Shown piece after piece: positions 1-8,030 of a stretch of 64,000 nt of DNA. The DNA comes from Flavobacterium turcicum. GTDB lineage: Bacteria > Bacteroidota > Bacteroidia > Flavobacteriales > Flavobacteriaceae. The notes under the pieces were generated by a model that was not told where the DNA came from, ran no database searches, and saw only the letters and a list, made by a program, of their open reading frames with translations. Each line of letters starts with the position of its first letter. Position 1 is the stretch's first letter. Location: assembly GCF_011365745.1 (NCBI RefSeq), contig NZ_JAAOBY010000001.1, positions 558,001 to 622,000 of the forward strand, read 5' to 3'. The translations under genes were made by a program, and so were the position numbers.

Positions 1-2064
1 GCGTATGGCGGAAAAGTAAATCAGATTTTCAGTATTGGTGGTGACCAAGATTTGGGTGGTGGAAAAGCCAAAAAAGCCAATCGTTTCAAACCGGTTGTAA
101 TTTATATGGGACCTTTTAAATTAGAAAAAGGACAAACGAAAACCCATCAAGTAAAATTACCGAAGTACATTGGTTCTGTAAAAACCATGATTGTGGCTGG
201 TGATGCAACTACAAGTGCGTATGGAAGCGCCGAAAAAGCAACTCCGGTTCGCAGTCCGCTGATGGTTTTGGCTTCGTTGCCAAGAAAAATTTCTCCATCC
301 GAGAGAGTGACGATTCCAGTGACCATTTTTGCCATGGAGAAAAACATCAAAAATGTAACGGTTCAGATTAAAACGAATAACGGATTAAAAGTTATAGGCG
401 GTGCTGTTCAAAAATTAACTTTCCCTCAGCCTGACGAAAAAATGGCTTATTTCAATTTGGCTGTAGGTTCTGCAACCGGAATTGGAAAAGTGCAGATCGT
501 GGCGACTTCCGGAAAGGAAAAATCAGTGTATGATGTAGAGATCGATATGACCAATCCGAATCCAGTGACCAATACATTTACTGATGTGATTTTGGAACCG
601 AATACCACTAAAACTATTTCTTGGAAAACATTTGGTGTTTCGGGAAGTAATAAAGCAAAATTGGAGGTTTCCTCGATGCCAACGATCAATTTAAACGGGC
701 GATTACAATATCTGATTCAATATCCTCATGGTTGTGTAGAGCAAACGACTTCTTCTGTTTTTCCACAATTGTATCTGAATGAGATTGTCGATTTGGATGC
801 TACGCGTCAGCAATTAATTCAAAAAAATGTGACCGCTGGAATTACTCGTTTGGGAGGTTTTCAATTATCGAATGGTGGAATGTCTTACTGGCAAGGAGGA
901 ACCGTCGCCGATGATTGGGGTTCTTCATATGCTGGACATTTTATGATTGAAGCTGAGAAAAAAGGGTATTTCTTGCCGATCAATTTCAAATCAAAATGGA
1001 TTTCGTATCAGCAAAAAGAAGCCAAGCAGTGGCGATTTGAACCAAGTTACGGAAATGATTTGGCACAATCGTATCGCTTATACACGTTAGCGTTGGCAGG
1101 AGCACCCGATTTGTCTTCGATGAACAGATTTCGTGAAACCAAAGGAATTTCGAACGAAAGTAAATTGCGTTTGGCTTCGGCATATGTGTTGGCGGGGCAA
1201 AAATCGGCAGGTTTGACGTTGTTGCTGAATACTTCTATAGATGATAATTCCAATTATAATTATTACTATTACGGATCTGCTGATAGGAATCGTGCCATGG
1301 CCCTAGAAACATTGTTATTACTTGGGCTAAAGCAAAAATCATTCGTGATGGCAGCAAAATTGGCCAAAGATATGTCAAGTGACCAATGGATGAGCACGCA
1401 AACTACGGCGTATGGTTTGTATGCAATGGCAAAGTTTTCTACGAGTAATGGTCCAAAAGGAATCGATGTTCAGTTTAGTAAAGAAGGAAATACACAATCA
1501 ATTAAAACAACAAAAACCATCGCAGACCGAAGTTTGGTTGTTAAAACGGGTTCGAATAGTGTGACTTTAAAAAACAACAGAAAGAATAGATTGTATGTTC
1601 GTGTGCTGAATAGTGGAATTCTTCCAATTGGACAAGAAAAAGCGATTCAGAGTAATGTTTCGGCTTCGATTGTTTTCAAAAACAGAAAAGGAAGTGTTAT
1701 CAATGTGTCTAAAATCAATCAAGGAACTGAATTTATTGCTGAGGTAACGGTTAAAAACCTAAAAAATGAACGTGTAGAAAATGTGGCGTTGTCACAAATT
1801 TTGCCTTCCGGTTTCGAAATTGTAAATACCCGTTTCACGGATTATGGAGACGCTACCAATAACGTTGCGGATTATATTGATATTCGTGATGATAGAACCA
1901 ATTTCTATTTTGGATTAAAATCGGGTGAAACCAAAACGTTTAGAATATTACTGAATGCTTCTTATCTTGGAACCTATTATCTGCCTGGATTGCAATGCGA
2001 AGCGATGTATGACAATACATTTTTGGCAAGAACGAAAGGATTCTGGGTTCAAGTGGTGAAATAG
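1..2064 (+). CDS. Alpha-2-macroglobulin family protein, C-terminal part (cut by window edge)
   Basis: The frame is open from the first base, so this is the 3' part of a longer gene; bacterial members usually exceed 1500 residues and about 688 are present. The thioester motif GCVEQ is intact (Cys codon 733-735), preceded by YPH as in bacterial homologues. It is followed by an alpha-helical thioester-domain region (WQGG, DDWGSSYAGHF) and a beta-rich C-terminal receptor-binding-like domain ending at 2064. Family members are periplasmic or envelope-anchored protease traps that couple to a target through the thioester. In Proteobacteria such genes sit beside pbpC, and pbpC lies downstream here too, which suggests a role in envelope defence or repair linked to peptidoglycan synthesis. 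The signal peptide and bait region lie outside the window. Confidence 0.9.
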   Translation, partial: AYGGKVNQIFSIGGDQDLGGGKAKKANRFKPVVIYMGPFKLEKGQTKTHQVKLPKYIGSVKTMIVAGDATTSAYGSAEKATPVRSPLMVLASLPRKISPSERVTIPVTIFAMEKNIKNVTVQIKTNNGLKVIGGAVQKLTFPQPDEKMAYFNLAVGSATGIGKVQIVATSGKEKSVYDVEIDMTNPNPVTNTFTDVILEPNTTKTISWKTFGVSGSNKAKLEVSSMPTINLNGRLQYLIQYPHGCVEQTTSSVFPQLYLNEIVDLDATRQQLIQKNVTAGITRLGGFQLSNGGMSYWQGGTVADDWGSSYAGHFMIEAEKKGYFLPINFKSKWISYQQKEAKQWRFEPSYGNDLAQSYRLYTLALAGAPDLSSMNRFRETKGISNESKLRLASAYVLAGQKSAGLTLLLNTSIDDNSNYNYYYYGSADRNRAMALETLLLLGLKQKSFVMAAKLAKDMSSDQWMSTQTTAYGLYAMAKFSTSNGPKGIDVQFSKEGNTQSIKTTKTIADRSLVVKTGSNSVTLKNNRKNRLYVRVLNSGILPIGQEKAIQSNVSASIVFKNRKGSVINVSKINQGTEFIAEVTVKNLKNERVENVALSQILPSGFEIVNTRFTDYGDATNNVADYIDIRDDRTNFYFGLKSGETKTFRILLNASYLGTYYLPGLQCEAMYDNTFLARTKGFWVQVVK

Positions 2065-2071
2065 GACGTAT

Positions 2072-2242
2072 CCTAACAGGTTTTCAAAACCTGTTAGGTA
2101 TTTATTTGGAACGAATTAAATTAATTTTTTTAGAGATGAAATTATATTTAACAGGTTTCCAAAACCTGTTAGGTATTATGACAGTTAAATTGATTTTTTT
2201 TAGGATGAAATTATACCTAACAGGTTTTGGAAACCTGTTAGG
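2072..2242. repeat. REP-like palindrome array, left flank of RAYT gene (3 copies)
   Basis: Three near-identical palindromes: 2072-2098 (13-bp arms CCTAACAGGTTTT around one C), 2149-2171 (10-bp arms, outer bases decayed) and 2216-2242 (12-bp arms, 3-nt centre). The segments between them resemble each other (a TTAAATT-T-rich run-GATGAAATTATA motif before copies 2 and 3), so the array consists of repeated palindrome-plus-spacer units of about 70 bp. This resembles REP/BIME arrays that accompany RAYT transposases. The third copy ends at the base before the first possible start codon of the transposase. Confidence 0.88.
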
Positions 2243-2263
2243 ATGGTAAAAAAGCATTTAGAT

Positions 2264-2854
2264 ATGGAAAAAGATATTTTCGAATCAGGTCATTATTATC
2301 ACATATACAATAGAGGCAATAACAAAGAGAATATTTTTGTGGAGGAGAAAAACTATAATTATTTTCTGGAGAAAATGAAGAAATATCTTTTGCCAATTGC
2401 GGATGTTTATGCCTATTGTTTGCTCAAGAATCATTTTCATATTGTTTTGAGAATTAAAGACAAGGAAGAGTTGCCAGAAAAATTTAAAGCAAAAATTCAT
2501 TTGCCTTTTTCTAACTTTTTTAATTCGTATGCCAAAAGTATAAATACCGCTTATAATCGAACAGGAAGTTTATTTCAAGAACATTTGCAACGAAACAGAA
2601 TCGAAAATGAAGCGTATTTGAAACAATTGATCGTTTATACCCATTTGAATCCTGTAAAACATAAGTTTACTGAATCATTCGAAACGTATTTGCATTCATC
2701 ATATCGCTCTTATTTGTCAAACAAAGAAACAAGTATTGATAGAGATTTTATTCTCGAACTATTTGGAGATATAGAGAATTTTAAGGTTTATCACTATGAA
2801 AGAAGATTGGTTTATGAGGGCGTAATTGATTCGATTGATAAAATGGATGACTAG
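2264..2854 (+). CDS. REP-associated tyrosine transposase (RAYT, Y1/IS200-like)
   Basis: A small HUH-family transposase of 196 residues. The N-terminus reads YHIYNRGNNKENIF, typical of the TnpA_REP group. The metal-binding HUH motif is HFHIV, and the catalytic tyrosine is probably in VYTHLNPVKHKF. RAYTs are single-copy, domesticated relatives of IS200/IS605 transposases that nick and move REP palindromes rather than themselves. The start at 2264 (MEKDIFESG) is preferred because it fits the family's N-terminus; an ATG at 2243 directly abuts a palindrome and would add seven residues. The gene is bracketed by three palindromes on each side, its probable substrates. It appears intact. It splits the otherwise neighbouring alpha-2-macroglobulin and pbpC genes. 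Confidence 0.9.
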   Translation: MEKDIFESGHYYHIYNRGNNKENIFVEEKNYNYFLEKMKKYLLPIADVYAYCLLKNHFHIVLRIKDKEELPEKFKAKIHLPFSNFFNSYAKSINTAYNRTGSLFQEHLQRNRIENEAYLKQLIVYTHLNPVKHKFTESFETYLHSSYRSYLSNKETSIDRDFILELFGDIENFKVYHYERRLVYEGVIDSIDKMDD

Positions 2855-2863
2855 ATTACTTAT

Positions 2864-3077
2864 CCTAACAGGTTTCCAAAACCTGTTAGGTATTTATTGA
2901 TTAGAACTGCAAATTCATCTTAAAGCATATCTAAATTGATAAATTAGTCATATCAGTATGGTTGGGTTTTACATATCCTAACAAGTTTTCAAAACCTGTT
3001 AGGTATTACTATGTTAAACTAATTTTTATTTTAGGAATGTAAAAGCATACCTAACAGGTTAAAAGAAATCTGTTAGG
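2864..3077. repeat. REP-like palindrome array, right flank of RAYT gene (3 copies)
   Basis: Copies at 2864-2890 (12-bp perfect arms, CCA centre), 2977-3003 (one G-to-A change at 2984) and 3050-3077 (arms CCTAACAGGTT and AATCTGTTAGG with a wider centre). The spacer between the last two resembles the left-flank spacers; the spacer between the first two is unrelated and longer. The last copy ends 23 bp before the pbpC start codon, so its hairpin lies in the pbpC leader. Confidence 0.87.
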
Positions 3078-3100
3078 AATAGAAACAAACAAACTTCACT

Positions 3101-5476
3101 TTGAAAAAGAAACTAATAGCGTTCCTACAACGCATCATTAATTGGATAAAAACAAATAAAATTAAATCATCAATAGCCTTTTTGCTATTGGTGGTTTATT
3201 ATTTTTCGTTGCCACGAACTTTGTTTCAAGATCCGTATGCTACCGTGATTGAAAGTAAGGAAGGCGAATTGCTTGGCGCCAAAATTGCTCTCGATGGACA
3301 ATGGCGATTTCCTGCACAAGACAGCGTTCCTGATAAATTCAAGAAGTGTATCGTTTATTTTGAAGACGAATATTTCTATAAACACCCTGGTTTCAATCCT
3401 GTGGCGATGGTCAATGCTGTTCAGCAAAACAGAAAAGCAGGCAAAGTAGTTCGCGGCGGAAGTACGCTGACGCAACAAGTCAATCGCTTGTCCAGAAACG
3501 GAAAAGGTCGAACCTATTTTGAGAAAATAATTGAGCTCATTCTCGCCACCCGATTAGAAATGGGTTATTCTAAAAACGAAATTTTAGAATTGTATGCTGC
3601 GCACGCCCCTTTTGGCGGGAATGTAGTGGGTCTCGAAATGGCTTCTTGGCGGTATTTTGGCGTCCAATCCCATCAACTGTCTTGGGCCGAAAGTGCAACA
3701 TTGGCGGTTTTGCCGAATGCGCCCAGTTTAATTTATCCCGGAAAAAACCAAATCAAATTATTGAGCAAGCGCAACCGACTTTTATTGAAATTAAACCAAG
3801 AAGGAGTCATTGACAAGCAAACTTACGAGCTTTCGATAGACGAACCTTTGCCTCAAAAACCGTATGATTTGCCACAAATCGCACCTCATTTATTGCAACG
3901 TGTCGCGAAGAATCAAGAAGGAACTCGGGTGAAAACAACAGTAGAAATTGGGTTGCAAAACAGAGTCAATCAAATTGCAAAGTATTATTACAACCAATAC
4001 AAGCAAAATGAAGTGCACAATTTGGCTATTTTGGTTATCGATGTGTCCAATAGAAAAGTGATGAGTTATGTGGGTAACTCGCCTACAGATGGCAATCATC
4101 AAAAAGATGTCGATATTATTGATGCACCAAGAAGTACAGGAAGTATTCTGAAACCACTTTTATACGCTGGTATGCTTGACGATGGGGAGTTGTTACCCAA
4201 TACCCTAGTAGCGGATATCCCGACACAGATTGCTGGCTATACGCCTCAAAATTTTAACCTCACATTTGACGGAGCTGTTCCTGCCCATCGTGCATTAGCG
4301 CGATCGTTGAACATTCCATCTGTATTGATGTTACAGGATTTTGGAGTGAATAAATTTTATGAAGAATTAAAGCGATTCAAATTGCGGGATATTTCAAAAC
4401 CGCCTGATCATTACGGTTTGTCACTTATTTTGGGTGGTGCCGAAAGTAATTTATGGGATTTGTGTAGAACTTACGCCGGTTTGTCTTCGACCTTAAATTA
4501 TTTCAATAAAAATCAAGGGAATTATAGAGCTAATGAATTTGCTGAACTGAATTACGATGATGATTTTCAAGTTGATTTTGGTGTTGAAACCAAGCAAAAG
4601 AACATCTTGGGCGCAGGATCAATTTGGCTGACGTATAACGCAATGGAACAAGTCAATCGGCCCGAAGGTGACGAGGCTTGGAAATTTTATGAAAGTTCAC
4701 TAAAAATAGCTTGGAAAACGGGAACAAGTTTTGGGAATCGGGATGCGTGGGCGATAGGTACTAATTCAAGATATGTGGTAGGCGTGTGGGTGGGTAACGC
4801 GACAGGCGAGGGAAGACCAACCTTGACGGGAGTTACTAGCGCAGCACCTATTTTATTTGATGTATTTAATTTGTTACCTAGACAACGATGGTTTGATACA
4901 CCAATTAAAGATTTAGCAGAAGTTGAGGTGTGTAGTTTGAGTGGTTATTTGGCCAAGGATGGTTGTCCGAAAATAAAACAACTGGTTTCGAAGAAAGGAA
5001 AAAACACTTCTATTTGTCCGTATCACAAAACGGTGCATCTGGATAAATCACTACAGTTTCAAGTGAACAGCAGTTGCGAAAACATAGAAAATATTGTGAC
5101 CAAAAACTGGTTCATTTTGCCACCTGTAATGGCTTGGTATTACAAAAGTCAGCATATTGAATATTTGCCTTTGCCACCGTTCAGGAGTGATTGTATGGGT
5201 ACACAAACGGCTACAATGGATTTTATTTATCCAAAAACCAATAGCAAAATCTATCTTACCAAGAATTTTAATAGCGAAGTTCAGCCCGTGATTTTAAAAG
5301 TAGCGCATTCGCAAAGGGATAGTAAACTTTTTTGGTATGTTGACCAAGTGTTTAAAGGCAGTACAAAAACCTTTCATGAAATGCCAATCTCTGCAACGAC
5401 AGGATTTCATTACATCACTGTGGTAGATGAATTTGGAAACGAAATTAGGAGGAAGATTGAGATTGTAAGAGAGTAG
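3101..5476 (+). CDS. pbpC: Penicillin-binding protein 1C (bifunctional glycosyltransferase/transpeptidase)
   Basis: Class A PBP of 791 residues. There is a short cytoplasmic N-terminus, one membrane anchor at about residues 23-38, then a GT51 glycosyltransferase domain with EDEYFYKHPG (88-97) and GGSTLTQQ (119-126). The transpeptidase domain has SILK (348-351, nucleophile Ser348), SLN in ARSLNIPSV, and KTG (539-541). A C-terminal beta domain of the BiPBP_C type follows. It polymerises and crosslinks peptidoglycan at the outer face of the inner membrane. The start is a TTG at 3101; no in-frame ATG lies near enough to keep the anchor. It lies downstream of the alpha-2-macroglobulin gene, its usual partner, with the RAYT/REP segment in between. 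Confidence 0.93.
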   Translation: MKKKLIAFLQRIINWIKTNKIKSSIAFLLLVVYYFSLPRTLFQDPYATVIESKEGELLGAKIALDGQWRFPAQDSVPDKFKKCIVYFEDEYFYKHPGFNPVAMVNAVQQNRKAGKVVRGGSTLTQQVNRLSRNGKGRTYFEKIIELILATRLEMGYSKNEILELYAAHAPFGGNVVGLEMASWRYFGVQSHQLSWAESATLAVLPNAPSLIYPGKNQIKLLSKRNRLLLKLNQEGVIDKQTYELSIDEPLPQKPYDLPQIAPHLLQRVAKNQEGTRVKTTVEIGLQNRVNQIAKYYYNQYKQNEVHNLAILVIDVSNRKVMSYVGNSPTDGNHQKDVDIIDAPRSTGSILKPLLYAGMLDDGELLPNTLVADIPTQIAGYTPQNFNLTFDGAVPAHRALARSLNIPSVLMLQDFGVNKFYEELKRFKLRDISKPPDHYGLSLILGGAESNLWDLCRTYAGLSSTLNYFNKNQGNYRANEFAELNYDDDFQVDFGVETKQKNILGAGSIWLTYNAMEQVNRPEGDEAWKFYESSLKIAWKTGTSFGNRDAWAIGTNSRYVVGVWVGNATGEGRPTLTGVTSAAPILFDVFNLLPRQRWFDTPIKDLAEVEVCSLSGYLAKDGCPKIKQLVSKKGKNTSICPYHKTVHLDKSLQFQVNSSCENIENIVTKNWFILPPVMAWYYKSQHIEYLPLPPFRSDCMGTQTATMDFIYPKTNSKIYLTKNFNSEVQPVILKVAHSQRDSKLFWYVDQVFKGSTKTFHEMPISATTGFHYITVVDEFGNEIRRKIEIVRE

Positions 5477-5534
5477 CTTTTTTAAATTCAAAATATCATT
5501 TTATTAGAAAATCTACTTTTGAAATTGATTCTCT

Positions 5535-5635
5535 TAGCCCAGATAGCAGCGGCATCTCCCGATTTTAAAAAACAAGGCTTTTTCGGCCGTAGTTTTTTTG
5601 ATCGGGAATATAGCGGATAGCTGGAGAAAGCTCCT
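5535..5635 (+). repeat. Dispersed structured intergenic element, copy A
   Basis: Begins TAGCCCAGATAGCAGCGG and ends TAGCGGATAGCTGG plus AGAAAGCTCCT, with an inner stem TCCCGAT/ATCGGGA. Blocks at both ends match copy C (19843-19926) and, in part, copy B (18176-18262). It lies between the convergent pbpC and RNase G genes. Function unknown. Confidence 0.6.
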
Positions 5636-5647
5636 AAAAAAAGAGCA

Positions 5648-5680
5648 AAAAAAAAACTCCCCAATTTCTTGAGGAGTTTG
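5648..5680 (-). terminator. Intrinsic terminator of the RNase G gene
   Basis: Read on the minus strand: stem AAACTCC/GGAGTTT with a loop, followed by a run of T. It begins just after the RNase G stop codon. Confidence 0.85.
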
Positions 5681-5682
5681 TT

Positions 5683-7227
5683 TTATTCTATGACAGCATT
5701 TTCTTTTTTGTCATAAAAATGATATTCTAGGTACGTGTAAGCATCACGAGGTATAATTTTCACCCATTTTTTGTGCTCAAGAAACCATCTTGAACGCAAT
5801 GATGGAAAACCTTTGGTAAGGTATGCGGCCACAAACGGATGTACATTAAGAACAACTTGATTGTGGTTTTTTAATACTCTTTCTAGATCAAAAGAAATTT
5901 TATCAATGATTTGAATTGGCGCTTCAATTTCGCCTACTACATTGTTTGGATCTTCTTCTCTGGTTTTAATATTAACTTCTGGTCTTACTCTTTGCCGTGT
6001 AATTTGAACTAATCCAAATTTACTAGGAGGTAAGATTTTGTGCTTGGCTTTATCATCGCTCATTTCTTCTTTTAAGAAATCGAACAAGACTTTGCGATTT
6101 TCAGGATTTGACATATCGATAAAATCAACTACAATGATACCGCCCATATCTCGCAGACGCAATTGTCTAGCGATTTCGGCAGCGGCAATCATATTGACTT
6201 CCATGGCAGTATCTTCTTGGTTGGTGGCTTTGTTAGAACGGTTTCCGCTGTTTACGTCAATAACGTGCAAAGCTTCGGTGTGTTCTATAATAAGGTAAGC
6301 CCCTTTACTCATGGAAACTGTTTTCCCAAATGAAGTTTTGATTTGTCGCTCTATGTTGTATTTCTCAAAAATAGGTGTGTCTTTTGATTGATAGAACTTT
6401 ACAATTGATTGTTTGGATGGTGCAATTTCTTGCAAGTAATCCTTTGTTTGGTTGTACAACTCTTCATCATCTATTTGAATACCGCTAAAGGTATCATTAA
6501 ACACGTCGCGAAGTATTGATGAAGCTCTGTTGAGTTCTCCAAGTACTTTTGACGGATGATGAGCAGTTGGTAATTTTTTACACATTGCAGTCCATCTGCT
6601 TAGCAGGTTCTGCAAATCTTTTTCTAATTCTACTGTGCTTTTGCCTTCGGCTACTGTGCGAACAATAACACCAAATCCTTTTGGTTTGACGGATTGCACT
6701 AATCGTTTCAAGCGTTCCTTTTCTTTTTTGTCTTCTATTTTTTGAGAAATAGAAACGCGGTCAGAAAACGGAACCAAAACTATAAATCTTCCTGCAAGAG
6801 ATAGCTCAGCACTAATTCTTGGTCCTTTGGTTGATATAGGCTCTTTGACGACTTGTACTAATACAGATTGATTGGCATTCAAAACATCAGTAATGGTGCC
6901 ATCTTTATCAATCTCTTTTTCAAACTGAAAGTTTTTTAGGGAGAAATCTTTTAATTTACCTGCGCTTACAAGTTTTATGAATTTCAGTTGAGAAGCAAGA
7001 TTAGGTCCTAAGTCATGATAGTGTAAAAAGGCATCTTTTTCGAAGCCTACATTTACAAAAGCAGCGTTAAGTCCGGCAACTGGTTTCCTGATTTTGGCAA
7101 TAAAAATATCACCAACTTGGAAATTGCTTTTTTCTTCTTCTTTGTGTAATTCAATTAGTTTTCCATCTTTTAATAAGGCAAAATCTACAGCTTCAGAACT
7201 AGATCTAATGATTAATTCTTTATTCAT
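5683..7227 (-). CDS. rng: Ribonuclease E/G family endoribonuclease
   Basis: 514 residues. An S1-like RNA-binding domain occupies about residues 35-125, followed by the RNase E/G catalytic core. The DNase I-like subdomain carries the metal-binding acidic motifs DVNSG (in LHVIDVNSGNRSNKATNQ) and VVDFIDM. The enzyme cleaves single-stranded AU-rich RNA in rRNA maturation and mRNA decay. The CPxC Zn-link motif seen after RQRVRP in E. coli RNase E/G is absent; the sequence reads RQRVRPEVNIKTREEDPNN. There is no RNase E-type scaffold extension. The start ATG at 7227 is followed by NKELIIRSS, as in Bacteroidota homologues. A 30-residue basic protein gene and HU lie upstream on the same strand. Confidence 0.92.
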   Translation of the reverse strand: MNKELIIRSSSEAVDFALLKDGKLIELHKEEEKSNFQVGDIFIAKIRKPVAGLNAAFVNVGFEKDAFLHYHDLGPNLASQLKFIKLVSAGKLKDFSLKNFQFEKEIDKDGTITDVLNANQSVLVQVVKEPISTKGPRISAELSLAGRFIVLVPFSDRVSISQKIEDKKEKERLKRLVQSVKPKGFGVIVRTVAEGKSTVELEKDLQNLLSRWTAMCKKLPTAHHPSKVLGELNRASSILRDVFNDTFSGIQIDDEELYNQTKDYLQEIAPSKQSIVKFYQSKDTPIFEKYNIERQIKTSFGKTVSMSKGAYLIIEHTEALHVIDVNSGNRSNKATNQEDTAMEVNMIAAAEIARQLRLRDMGGIIVVDFIDMSNPENRKVLFDFLKEEMSDDKAKHKILPPSKFGLVQITRQRVRPEVNIKTREEDPNNVVGEIEAPIQIIDKISFDLERVLKNHNQVVLNVHPFVAAYLTKGFPSLRSRWFLEHKKWVKIIPRDAYTYLEYHFYDKKENAVIE

Positions 7228-7256
7228 TTGTAAATTTTTATCCGAATTCTCAATCA

Positions 7257-7320
7257 GGGATTTGGGATTTGGGATTTGGGATTTTGCAATCCTAAATCTA
7301 AAAATCCTAATTCCTAAATC
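7257..7320. repeat. Imperfect palindrome built from GGGATTT heptamers
   Basis: The left half is four tandem GGGATTT/GATTTGG units; the right half is its imperfect complement (CCTAAATC, AATCCTAATTCC). It can fold into a long hairpin in the leader of the RNase G gene. Similar heptamer palindromes lie at 37839-37887 and 41058-41142. Confidence 0.6.
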
Positions 7321-7470
7321 AATAATAGGGATGGATTAAACAATAATTTTACAGGTATTGTACCCGGGGAAAATTAGCAAGCGATTTTCAATTTAAGTTC
7401 ACAGTTGAACTGCTTACTGAGACTGCATACTGCTGGCTGGATTTTCAATTTCAATGAACGTTTAAAAAGA

Positions 7471-7495
7471 AAAAAGTAGTTTAAAACTACTTTTT
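7471..7495 (-). terminator. Hairpin overlapping the stop codon of the small basic protein gene
   Basis: 12-bp arms AAAAAGTAGTTT/AAACTACTTTTT around one base. On the minus strand it contains the TAG stop codon of the gene at 7487-7579 and ends in a T-rich stretch, consistent with a terminator. Confidence 0.7.
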
Positions 7496-7579
7496 CTTCT
7501 TGTGACGGTTAGCTCTCGCTCTTTTTTTACGTTTGTGCGTTGCTACCTTATGTCTCTTTCTTTTTTTACCACTTGGCAT
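7487..7579 (-). CDS. 30-residue highly basic protein, probably ribosome-associated
   Basis: A complete ORF of 30 codons, ATG at 7579 to TAG at 7487, beginning MPSGKKRKRHK. It contains THKRKKRARANRHKKKK, almost entirely Lys, Arg and His. Length and composition resemble tiny ribosomal proteins and the AURKAIP1/COX24 (bS22-like) domain, an assignment made by resemblance only. It lies between HU and RNase G on the same strand and has its own overlapping terminator hairpin. The large basic content and clean start/stop argue against chance. It is too short for many gene finders and is easily missed. Confidence 0.75.
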   Translation of the reverse strand: MPSGKKRKRHKVATHKRKKRARANRHKKKK

Positions 7580-7606
7580 GTCTTGTCGATTTTATGATTA
7601 ATATTA

Positions 7607-7897
7607 TTATTTTGCTTCGTTGTTCGTTTTTACACCTTCTACAAATACTTTAGCTGGTTTGAAAGCAGGAATATTGTGTGCAGGAATTTTTATAGTTGTA
7701 TTTTTAGAGATATTTCTACCTGTTTTCTCAGCTCTAGTCTTCACTATAAAACTTCCAAAACCTCTTAAATAAACATTGTCTCCAGTTTCTAATGAATTTT
7801 TCACTTCATTCATGAAAGTCTCCACAGTTGCCTGAACATCTCCTTTTTCAAGACCTAATTTTTCTGAAATTTTCGCTACGATATCTGCTTTCGTCAT
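7607..7897 (-). CDS. hup: DNA-binding protein HU
   Basis: 96 residues, the normal length of the HU/IHF family. It begins MTKADIVAKISEKLGL and has the dimerisation helices and the signature GFGSFIVKTRAEKTGRN. The DNA-intercalating beta-arm region KIPAHNIPAFKPAK follows. HU dimers bend and compact the chromosome. The short tail VKTNNEAK is variable. A Bacteroidota-type promoter lies just upstream at 7940-7972. The small basic protein and RNase G genes follow on the same strand. Confidence 0.95.
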   Translation of the reverse strand: MTKADIVAKISEKLGLEKGDVQATVETFMNEVKNSLETGDNVYLRGFGSFIVKTRAEKTGRNISKNTTIKIPAHNIPAFKPAKVFVEGVKTNNEAK

Positions 7898-7939
7898 TTT
7901 CTTTCCTATTTATAATGTTGTACTATTTTTTTGAGTTTG

Positions 7940-7972
7940 CAAATATAGGAATTTAAAAAACAATTATTCAAG
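7940..7972 (-). promoter_or_regulatory. Promoter of HU gene (Bacteroidota -33/-7 type)
   Basis: On the minus strand: CTTG, 21 nt, then TATATTTG, about 40 nt before the HU start codon. The -7 box matches TAnnTTTG exactly. Confidence 0.6.
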
Positions 7973-8030
7973 CTAATTCATTAAATTTTAATTACATAAA
8001 CTTTTACTTTTGCTAACAAATAATTAATTA

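Noticed and set aside
2243..2263. Start of the RAYT gene at 2243
   Set aside because: It abuts the palindrome directly and adds seven residues not typical of the family; not excluded, but 2264 is preferred.
2072..3077. Regularly spaced palindromes as a possible CRISPR array
   Set aside because: The units are only partly regular, the spacers resemble each other, no cas genes are present, and a RAYT transposase lies in the middle, so REP elements fit better.
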